Shown here: one piece after another, positions 57,706 through 64,000 of the stretch
Layout of the letters: each line of letters starts with the position of its first letter
How positions within the stretch are numbered: position 1 is the first letter of the stretch
NCBI RefSeq assembly: GCF_900129805.1
Contig: NZ_FQWY01000010.1
Span: forward strand, 1-64,000
From: Thermosyntropha lipolytica DSM 11003
GTDB taxonomy: Bacteria; Bacillota; Syntrophomonadia; Syntrophomonadales; Syntrophomonadaceae
Direction of reading: 5' to 3'
Length of the DNA stretch: 64,000 nucleotides
The notes under the pieces: model-generated
Told to the model about the DNA's origin: nothing
Databases searched by the model: none
Seen by the model: only the letters and a program-made list of their open reading frames with translations
Translations under genes and position numbers: made by a program

Positions 57706-59154
57706 TCACTCCTTACTCAGATATTCGCGCAAAAGCTCATTTACCAGTGCCGGGTTTGCCTGTCCCCTGGTAGCTTTCATCACCTGTCCGACCAAAAAGC
57801 CAAAAGCCTTTTCCTTGCCGCTCCTGTAATCTTCCACTACTTTGGGATTATTCTTTATCACTTCTTCCACAATCCCTTTTAAAGTCTGGACATCCGAAAT
57901 CTGCACCATACCTTTTTCCTTTATAATAACCTCGGGCTCCTTGCCGGTATTAAACATCTCCTCAAAAACCGTCTTGGCCATTTTGCCGCTTATGGTGCCA
58001 TTATCGATAAGCTTTAACAGAGAAGCCAGGTGCTCCGGCCTGAACTTAACCTCTGTTATCTCCATATTATTCTGGTTCAAATATTTATTGAGTTCACTCA
58101 TCATCCAGTTAGCAACCGTTTTCGCATCAGGATAAAGAGCCACACACTGGTCAAAAAAGGCTAAATATTCCGGAGTTAAAGTTATAATTTCAGCATCATA
58201 GCTGGAAAGCCCGTATCTTTCCATAAGCCTCTGTTTGGCCTGTTCAGGCAATTCCGGCATATTCTTTTTAATCTCTTCTACCCATTCCCGGCTAATCCTC
58301 AAGGGAGGCAAATCGGGATCAGGAAAATACCTGTAATCATGAGCCTCTTCCTTAGAGCGCATAGAACGGGTAACCTGTTTTTCTTCATCCCAGGTGCGGG
58401 TTTCCTGAACAATCTCTTCCCCATCTTCAATAGCTTCTATTTGTCTTTTAGCTTCATATTCAATAGCTCTCTCTAAAGCTTTAAACGAATTAAGGTTTTT
58501 AATTTCCGTTCTAACTCCTAATCTGGTTTCTCCCTTCCGCCTTACTGATACATTAGCATCACACCTTAAAGACCCTTCCTGCATCTTGCAATCAGATACC
58601 CCGGCAAAAAGGAGTATAGAGCGGAGTTTTTCCATATAAGCTCTAGCTTCCCTGGCACTCCTGATGTCAGGTGCAGAAACTATCTCTAAAAGAGGTACAC
58701 CAGAACGATTAAGGTCAACCAGAGAAAAAGGACTGGAGGTAATTGTTCCCTGATGTACCAGTTTACCTGCATCTTCTTCCATATGAGCTCTTATAATCCC
58801 AATCCGCTTCTTTTCACCATCTACCTCTATCTCTACATAACCATTTTTGCAGATAGGAAGGTCATACTGGGAAATCTGGTAAGCTTTGGGCAGATCAGGA
58901 TAAAAATAATTTTTGCGATCAAATTTGCAAAACTCCGCGATTTCGCAGTTTAAGGCTAAACCAGCGCGGATGGCATATTCTACCACCTTGCGGTTCAATA
59001 CCGGGAGCATACCGGGAAAGCCGGAACAAACGGGACATACCTGAGTATTGGGCTGGGCCCCGAATTCAGTGGAACAGGAGCAGAATATCTTGGTCTTAGT
59101 TTTCAGCTCTACATGCACTTCTAATCCTATTACTACTTCAAATTCACTGTGCAA
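57706..59154 (-). CDS. gatB: Asp-tRNA(Asn)/Glu-tRNA(Gln) amidotransferase subunit B
   Basis: tRNA-binding and kinase subunit of GatCAB, which converts Glu-tRNA(Gln) and/or Asp-tRNA(Asn) to the amidated form. 482 residues: [18 protein letters not shown] at the start, the HMEEDAGK and [14 protein letters not shown] motifs, and a C-terminal YqeY-like domain. TTG start (59152-59154) abuts the gatA stop and has GGAGG 8 nt upstream inside gatA. Confidence 0.97.
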   Translation of the reverse strand: MHSEFEVVIGLEVHVELKTKTKIFCSCSTEFGAQPNTQVCPVCSGFPGMLPVLNRKVVEYAIRAGLALNCEIAEFCKFDRKNYFYPDLPKAYQISQYDLPICKNGYVEIEVDGEKKRIGIIRAHMEEDAGKLVHQGTITSSPFSLVDLNRSGVPLLEIVSAPDIRSAREARAYMEKLRSILLFAGVSDCKMQEGSLRCDANVSVRRKGETRLGVRTEIKNLNSFKALERAIEYEAKRQIEAIEDGEEIVQETRTWDEEKQVTRSMRSKEEAHDYRYFPDPDLPPLRISREWVEEIKKNMPELPEQAKQRLMERYGLSSYDAEIITLTPEYLAFFDQCVALYPDAKTVANWMMSELNKYLNQNNMEITEVKFRPEHLASLLKLIDNGTISGKMAKTVFEEMFNTGKEPEVIIKEKGMVQISDVQTLKGIVEEVIKNNPKVVEDYRSGKEKAFGFLVGQVMKATRGQANPALVNELLREYLSKE

Positions 59155-60606
59155 CTACTTCACCTCCAGTGCTGGCTTAACCTGGTGATAAGAGGTAGTC
59201 TGCTCAAAGGCATAAGCAGCCTTCAGCATAGTTCCTTCATCAAAGGCTTTGCCGATAATCTGCATCCCAATAGGCAGGCCTTCCTTAAAACCGCAGGGTA
59301 TAGACATTCCCGGCAGCCCTGCCATATTAACAGGTACTGTCAAAATATCGTTCATATAGAGGGTTAAAGGGTCACTTTGTTCTCCCAGTTTAAAAGCCAC
59401 CGTGGGAGTGGTAGGAGAAATTATAATATCAAAATCCTCAAAAACCCGAGCAAAATCATTATAGATAAGCCTTCTCACCTTCAAAGCCTTCAGGTAATAG
59501 GCATCATAATAACCAGAACTTAAGGCATAAGTTCCCAGCATAATCCGCCTTTTTACCTCCGGTCCAAAGCCTTCCTTTCTGGTATTAGAAAACATATCTA
59601 TCACATTATCAGCTTTAAAATCCCTGAGGCCATATCTTACTCCATCAAAACGAGCCAGGTTGGCACTGGCTTCAGCAGGAGCAATTATATAGTAAGCAGG
59701 CAGGGCATATTCGCTGTGCGGAAGGGATACTTCTTCTACTACTGCCCCCATTTCCTCATAATGCTTCAATGCTTTCATGACAGCTGCCTTAATATCTTCA
59801 TCGACGCCTTTACCAAAATACTCCCGGGGATAAGCAATCTTCATCCCTTTTATATCTGTATGCAAAAAAGAAGTAAAATCAGGGACTTCAAGATCAACAC
59901 TGGTAGAATCAAGAGGATCCTTGCCGCATATTATATTCATAATCAGAGCACAGTCTTCTACATCCTTGGCAAAAACACCTACCTGGTCAAGAGAAGAAGC
60001 AAAAGCTACTACCCCCCAGCGGGAAACCCTGCCATAGGTAGGTTTCATGCCCACTATACCGCAAAAAGAAGCAGGCTGTCTTATCGAGCCTCCGGTATCG
60101 GTTCCCAGGGTAAAAAACACTTCATCAGCAGCTACGGCAGATGCCGAACCACCAGATGAACCTCCCGGCACCCTTTCTAAATCCCAGGGATTACGGGTAG
60201 GAAAAAAAGCAGACTGTTCCGTAGAAGAACCCATGGCAAACTCATCCATGTTAAGCTTGCCTACCAGAAGCCCGTGCTGTTCATCTAAAAGCCTGGCCAC
60301 CGTAGCATCATAAAAAGGAACAAAATTGGCAAGCATACGGGAAGAACAGGTAGTTTTTACCCCTTTGGTACAGATAATATCTTTCAAAGCATAAGGAATA
60401 CCTTTTATGGCTCCTTTTTCCGCTTTCTCATCACACCAGCTTGCTTTATCATAAGCTAAATCTTCGGTTATGGTTACAAACGATTTGACTTTATCTTCAA
60501 CCTTCCTTATCCTTTCCATAACCGCATCTAAAACTTCCCGGGCCGAAACTTCTTTTTTATCCAGCAGAGCTTTTACCTCATGTACTGTCATCTCATAAAG
60601 CTGCAT
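59155..60606 (-). CDS. gatA: amidotransferase subunit A (glutaminase)
   Basis: Releases ammonia from glutamine for GatB. 483-residue amidase-signature protein with the catalytic triad K75 (ALKD), S150 (GGSSGGSAS) and S174 ([10 protein letters not shown]). AAGGAGG precedes the ATG; 14 nt after gatC. Confidence 0.97.
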   Translation of the reverse strand: MQLYEMTVHEVKALLDKKEVSAREVLDAVMERIRKVEDKVKSFVTITEDLAYDKASWCDEKAEKGAIKGIPYALKDIICTKGVKTTCSSRMLANFVPFYDATVARLLDEQHGLLVGKLNMDEFAMGSSTEQSAFFPTRNPWDLERVPGGSSGGSASAVAADEVFFTLGTDTGGSIRQPASFCGIVGMKPTYGRVSRWGVVAFASSLDQVGVFAKDVEDCALIMNIICGKDPLDSTSVDLEVPDFTSFLHTDIKGMKIAYPREYFGKGVDEDIKAAVMKALKHYEEMGAVVEEVSLPHSEYALPAYYIIAPAEASANLARFDGVRYGLRDFKADNVIDMFSNTRKEGFGPEVKRRIMLGTYALSSGYYDAYYLKALKVRRLIYNDFARVFEDFDIIISPTTPTVAFKLGEQSDPLTLYMNDILTVPVNMAGLPGMSIPCGFKEGLPIGMQIIGKAFDEGTMLKAAYAFEQTTSYHQVKPALEVK

Positions 60607-60620
60607 TAAAAAGAACCTCC

Positions 60621-60905
60621 TTAGACTATTTTCGGCACCTTATAATAACCATCTTCCGTAAGAGGCCCATTGGCCATTATCTCCTCCCGGGGAGGGCTCG
60701 GCTTAACTTCATCTTCCCGGAAAACATTAAATACCGGCAATATATGAGCCAGCGGTTCTACCCCTTCCGTAGATAGTTCATTCAATTTTTCCACATAGCC
60801 TAAAATAGCTCCCAGCTGCTCGGCAAAAACCTTTTTTTCCTCTTCCGTAAGGCTAAGCCTGGCCAGCATAGCTACATGTTCGACTTCTTTTATGGTTAAA
60901 GCCAT
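60621..60905 (-). CDS. gatC: amidotransferase subunit C
   Basis: 94-residue assembly subunit of Gat[22 protein letters not shown] at the N-terminus and the C-terminal [15 protein letters not shown], both typical. First gene of gatCAB; promoter at 60979-61008. The transcript may run on through the citrate-synthase cluster, because gaps are only 0-14 nt. Confidence 0.97.
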   Translation of the reverse strand: MALTIKEVEHVAMLARLSLTEEEKKVFAEQLGAILGYVEKLNELSTEGVEPLAHILPVFNVFREDEVKPSPPREEIMANGPLTEDGYYKVPKIV

Positions 60906-60978
60906 GGTAAGTACCTCCTAATCCTTTACCAGCATTCATGCTCAATATTATACCAAAAAAACGCATATTTAAATAAAA

Positions 60979-61008
60979 ATTTTACCTAAATAAAATCGCA
61001 TCCGTCAA
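60979..61008 (-). promoter_or_regulatory. promoter of gatCAB
   Basis: Minus strand: TTGACG (61003-61008), 18-nt spacer, TAAAAT (60979-60984), about 75 nt upstream of gatC. Confidence 0.7.
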
Positions 61009-61116
61009 GCAAAATCGATGTTTAATAAGAAGTTATCTTTATTTAAAACATTGCATACTTATAATTTGGCTTATTTTAGTAAGCATCATTCCCTTTTTAT
61101 GCAGCCTATCCCCTAG

Positions 61117-61203
61117 TTATAAAAAAATAAAATCCGGGTAATCTTTAATAAGCCCCCGGATTCTACCAATCCATCTCAGGTTAATAATCATTTTTTTCCT
61201 CAT
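61117..61203 (-). CDS. possible 28-residue peptide
   Basis: Frame starting MRKKMIINLRWIGR, ending ...DYPDFIFL, basic and hydrophobic, with AAGGAG 11 nt before the ATG. Its 3' half coincides with the terminator hairpin. It may be a leader peptide or small membrane peptide, or chance. I do not recognise it. Confidence 0.3.
   Translation of the reverse strand: MRKKMIINLRWIGRIRGLIKDYPDFIFL
61121..61162 (-). terminator. orphan intergenic terminator
   Basis: Minus strand: 8-bp stem AATCCGGG/CCCGGATT, then TTATTTTTTT. It is 240 nt past the ABC permease stop and 215 nt before gatC. Confidence 0.8.
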
Positions 61204-61315
61204 AAAAACTATCTCTCCTTAGTTATGAGAGCAATTATTATTTATTACCATATTCATAGTTTAGAATAACACCTGAAATAGCAATTGTCATATAATAAGC
61301 AGTAATCCCATCCGG

Positions 61316-61324
61316 ATTATACCA
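61316..61324 (-). promoter_or_regulatory. extended -10 promoter, intergenic
   Basis: Minus strand TGGTATAAT (extended -10, TGnTATAAT) with only a weak -35 (TGATGT at 17 nt). It would give a transcript of about 190 nt to the terminator at 61121. Confidence 0.45.
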
Positions 61325-61405
61325 GAAAGCGTACCCTTACATCATCATAAAGAATTATCTGGTACAATCTGATATAAGAGTAGATTTTTAAACAAAACCT
61401 CTTTG

Positions 61406-63556
61406 CTAAATGCCTGATGGCTTTTCAGTTATAATGCCGGTAAAAACAGGAACAGTTGTATTCTCAAAATCACGTGCAAAAACTACCAGGTAGCCATTTA
61501 AATAATCCAGATCTTCCTGCACCGCATAGGGATAAACATAACAGCGTAGACAATATTCTATAGCTTCCTTATCATCTATCCTGACAAAACCCTGCCTGAA
61601 CAGCAGATCTAATTCCAGCTTCTGTTCCCCCACCTTTTTTATAAACTTTTCAGGATCCTTCTCTTCTATCTTCTTAATCAGAACACAGCTTATATCTTTT
61701 CCCGGTATAATCCTGGCCTCCTCATACTTTCCTATCTTTTTAAGCCATTCATCAAAATAGGTAAAAGTTTTTTCCCAGGCTATCGATTCTATTCTATATC
61801 CTTCAGGTGGACTATCATCTTCAATTATAAAATCAATACTACCCCAAAAAGTGCGTCCCGGTTTAAACATTTCTTCATAAGTTAGGCTTTCTATATCTTT
61901 TTTAAGAGCAGCAACAGCCTCAGCAATTAGAGCAGGATCTTTTATAACCACATTTTTATGTTCAACTTCATAGCCATTTATAGACATCTCCCTCACCTTG
62001 GCCAGCGGCAGATGATAAATGCTGAAATTGTTTTTCTTGTACTCTTCCGATTCGTAGACAGGTTTTAAGGCGGAAGCATATCTTTTCCTTTCTACCGCAT
62101 ATTGCCGGATAAAAAGACTTCCATCCTTTTTCTCATAAATAAGACAAATCTTCTGGTATCCCGGATGATTCATAAATTTTTTCATATTTGTATTCCGCTC
62201 TCTTTTCAAGCTTTCCCGGTCGGCAACTATTTTCTCCTGCAGTTCTATAATCTTTTTTATATTTTCCTCACCATAAAAAACATTTAAAGCTGGTCTTGTA
62301 AGTCCTTGCTTTTTCAGCTCTTTAGGATCAGCTCCCCTTTTTATCATCTGTTCTATATCGCGTTCAAGTTTAAAATAGCCAAAAGACTGATCCATATATA
62401 CATATTTTATATCATCTAAATCCGGCAGCTTTTTTTCATAACCTGCGATGTCAATCTTAACTACCAGAAGCATAAATATAATTGCCAGTCCATAAACCAG
62501 ATAACCCCGCCAGATGCGGAGATGAAAAATATCAAACGACCGTGCAAGCAGTATCTCCACTCCCGCATAAGCCAGCAGAGAACCTAACAAATAACCTGTA
62601 TATGTCCAGATAATGCTTCCCTGAGTCTCTCCCCAGTAGCTTCCCAGGAGCAGCATAACACAGAATACTACTCCATACCGGAATATCTCCTTTAAAATAT
62701 CAAAGGTTATCGCTTCACCTGCTCTTTCCAGCTTGCGTCTGTTATAAAGATAAAGTCCTGCCAGGTAAAAAACAGCCATAAGGAAAAAAGGTAATAATAA
62801 CTGCCTGTAATCTAAAACTATATCTGTGGGCATGGCTGTTATTAGATAGGTAAATCTATTAGCCCCATAAAGATTCATTATTCTGTTCACCAGATCATAT
62901 CTTTCCAGGACATAGCTATAATATTCTGCCGGCCACCCCCAAAGCAGAAAGCCTAGATTTGTATTTAGCAAAAATATAAAACCGGCAGGTAAATATAAAG
63001 CTATAAAAGTTAATAAAGCCTGCAGAAAAGACATTCCGGTAATTGTACCCAGGAATACACAAAGAGAGAGCATAAATAAATTCAGAAGCGAGGATAAAAA
63101 AAGCCATTTCCCAAGATAAATCCCGCTTAAATACGGTATGCCGTAAATGCCAGCTAGAAGCCATACTATAAATATATTCAAGAATAAAGGTACAAGCAGC
63201 AAAATACAACCTGCCAGCATATGTGTGTGATAAAAAGTCTTACGACTTACAGGCAGAGCATGATGGAAAGCTACTTCTTCACCGTTTTGCAAATAGCGAA
63301 ACAGTAAAATCCCGGTCAAAACAGGCATTGCCAGCAGCAAAAAAGCCAGCATTGGAGAGCGATAGGGCATCAAAATCTCCAGGTATTTATAAGGCATATC
63401 ATAAGCCATAAAATCAGGAGGCATATGCTGTAGCATTATAATCCGCAAAGGTATCAGGAAAAAAATCCCCAAAAAATATATGATGCCTAAAAAAGCCCAT
63501 CGTTTCATATCATTCTTCAATATACCCTTATTAATCAAAAAGTTGTTTGACCGCAT
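61406..63556 (-). CDS. ABC-2 type transporter permease with large soluble domain
   Basis: 716 residues. The N-terminal half has about ten hydrophobic helices (roughly 15-380), including FRYLQNGEEVAFHHALPVSR, the conserved cytosolic loop of clostridial ABC-2 permeases. A soluble domain of about 310 residues follows (about 395-700), of no family I recognise, presumably outside the cell. The ATG at 63554-63556 is chosen because GGGAGG lies 8 nt upstream. It overlaps the ATPase gene by 26 nt, so the two form one exporter or a YtrB-like envelope system. Substrate unknown. Confidence 0.8.
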   Translation of the reverse strand: MRSNNFLINKGILKNDMKRWAFLGIIYFLGIFFLIPLRIIMLQHMPPDFMAYDMPYKYLEILMPYRSPMLAFLLLAMPVLTGILLFRYLQNGEEVAFHHALPVSRKTFYHTHMLAGCILLLVPLFLNIFIVWLLAGIYGIPYLSGIYLGKWLFLSSLLNLFMLSLCVFLGTITGMSFLQALLTFIALYLPAGFIFLLNTNLGFLLWGWPAEYYSYVLERYDLVNRIMNLYGANRFTYLITAMPTDIVLDYRQLLLPFFLMAVFYLAGLYLYNRRKLERAGEAITFDILKEIFRYGVVFCVMLLLGSYWGETQGSIIWTYTGYLLGSLLAYAGVEILLARSFDIFHLRIWRGYLVYGLAIIFMLLVVKIDIAGYEKKLPDLDDIKYVYMDQSFGYFKLERDIEQMIKRGADPKELKKQGLTRPALNVFYGEENIKKIIELQEKIVADRESLKRERNTNMKKFMNHPGYQKICLIYEKKDGSLFIRQYAVERKRYASALKPVYESEEYKKNNFSIYHLPLAKVREMSINGYEVEHKNVVIKDPALIAEAVAALKKDIESLTYEEMFKPGRTFWGSIDFIIEDDSPPEGYRIESIAWEKTFTYFDEWLKKIGKYEEARIIPGKDISCVLIKKIEEKDPEKFIKKVGEQKLELDLLFRQGFVRIDDKEAIEYCLRCYVYPYAVQEDLDYLNGYLVVFARDFENTTVPVFTGIITEKPSGI

Positions 63557-64000
63557 AATCTTTTCCTCCCATCTCATATATAAATACTTCTTCCAGGGTG
63601 AGAGGCAAAATATCAAGAATAACCGGTTTATAAGCCATAAACCGGCTTACTACTTCATCCCGGGAGCCCCGGCTTATGAATATCAGCACACTGCCTCTTT
63701 TTTCTATACATTCACCATTTTCCGGTTTAAAAATATCCGCTGGTATCTCCTTATTAAAAGCCAGTTGCACCTTGTGCATATTGGCTTTATAATCATCCAG
63801 ATCCTTTTGCAAAAGCATCTTTCCTTTATGTAATATTCCTATATAATCACACAAATCTTCAATCTCTCTTAAATTATGGGAAGAAATGACTATCGTCATA
63901 TCCCTTTCCGCCACTTCGCTTACCAGAAGCTGTTTTACCTTTTTGCGCATTATCGGATCTAAGCCATCTAGAGGTTCATCCAAAATCATGAGCTCGGGAT
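63531..64000 (-). CDS. ABC transporter ATP-binding protein (partial, 5' end missing)
   Basis: C-terminal part of a nucleotide-binding subunit running off the window. Walker B MILDEPLDGLDP and the switch His in ISSHN are present; the Walker A and signature motifs lie beyond the window. The tail (about 60 residues past SSHN) matches ABC-2 partners with C-terminal accessory regions. The reading frame is open to position 64000. It is coupled to the permease gene. Confidence 0.88.
   Translation of the reverse strand, partial: PELMILDEPLDGLDPIMRKKVKQLLVSEVAERDMTIVISSHNLREIEDLCDYIGILHKGKMLLQKDLDDYKANMHKVQLAFNKEIPADIFKPENGECIEKRGSVLIFISRGSRDEVVSRFMAYKPVILDILPLTLEEVFIYEMGGKDYAVKQLFD

Larger units (their letters stand above)
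60906..61405. other. 500-nt intergenic region
   Basis: It holds the gatCAB promoter (60979-61008) and a separate small unit on the minus strand: an extended -10 promoter at 61316-61324, a 28-codon reading frame at 61117-61203 and a terminator at 61121-61162. No other gene is supported. Confidence 0.7.

Noticed and set aside
60906-61120. T-box or riboswitch upstream of gatC
   Set aside because: No T-box motif or aptamer pattern; a plain promoter fits.

Overview
The window looks like a chromosomal segment of an endospore-forming, anaerobic, moderately low-GC Firmicute of the Clostridia. My best guess is the Syntrophomonadaceae (Syntrophomonas or Thermosyntropha type). The reasons are a spoVA operon, strong AGGAGG ribosome binding sites with many TTG and GTG starts, three tandem roughly 610-residue acyl-CoA dehydrogenases, an oxygen/NO-detoxifying flavodiiron fusion, and a citrate-to-2-oxoglutarate gene run of the kind linked to Re-citrate synthase. 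The assignment is inference; no rRNA is present.

Layout, left to right. 0.3-4.5 kb: tRNA-Pro and a threonine/aspartate-family operon (thrR-hom-thrB-lysC, minus strand). 4.6-6.1 kb: a stand-alone TrpB2. 6.2-6.8 kb: a VapBC toxin-antitoxin pair with a palindromic operator. 6.9-9.8 kb: a TPP-riboswitch operon for uptake of a thiamine precursor (plus strand). 9.8-16.4 kb: a minus-strand run spoVAC-spoVAD-spoVAEB-spoVAF that continues without a break into three genes related to 2-hydroxyacyl-CoA dehydratases and their ATPase activator, behind a candidate sigma-G promoter. 16.5-22.3 kb: DUF554, ligA, pcrA and two Gate-domain membrane proteins. 22.5-25.3 kb: a four-PAS GGDEF/HD-GYP protein. 25.4-27 kb: Smr, an MBL-fold hydrolase and a 47-residue Cys protein. 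26.9-33.5 kb: a complete trpEGDCFBA operon. 33.6-37.5 kb: rng with two radical-SAM-linked genes. 37.6-41.3 kb: the flavodiiron fusion and ddh. 41.6-47.8 kb: the three acyl-CoA dehydrogenases, each with its own terminator. 48-52.4 kb: a cell-wall glucosaminidase, a hybrid histidine kinase and DegV. 52.4-60.9 kb: metF and the run gatCAB-(homo)citrate synthase-leuC-like-leuD-like-icd. 61.4-64 kb: an ABC exporter, cut by the window end.

The most notable signal is regulatory. The translation start regions of trpE, trpD and the stand-alone trpB2 each carry a run of NAG triplets (mostly GAG) at an exact 5-nt period: 7 plus 2 at trpE, 6 at trpD, 7 at trpB2. This is the known target architecture of the tryptophan-activated RNA-binding protein TRAP (MtrB). 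No T-box is visible. I infer a TRAP-type translational regulon in this lineage that includes two targets (trpD and trpB2) outside the Bacillus subtilis set as I know it. The second notable item is the seven-gene sporulation operon that joins the SpoVA channel to a low-potential Fe-S reductase-like system.

Metabolically the segment fits together. Aspartate, threonine and diaminopimelate synthesis (lysC, hom, thrB, ddh), tryptophan synthesis, glutamate carbon supply (citrate to 2-oxoglutarate) beside the Glu/Asp-tRNA amidotransferase, and acyl-CoA oxidation give the picture of an autotrophic-for-amino-acids fatty-acid oxidiser that sporulates.
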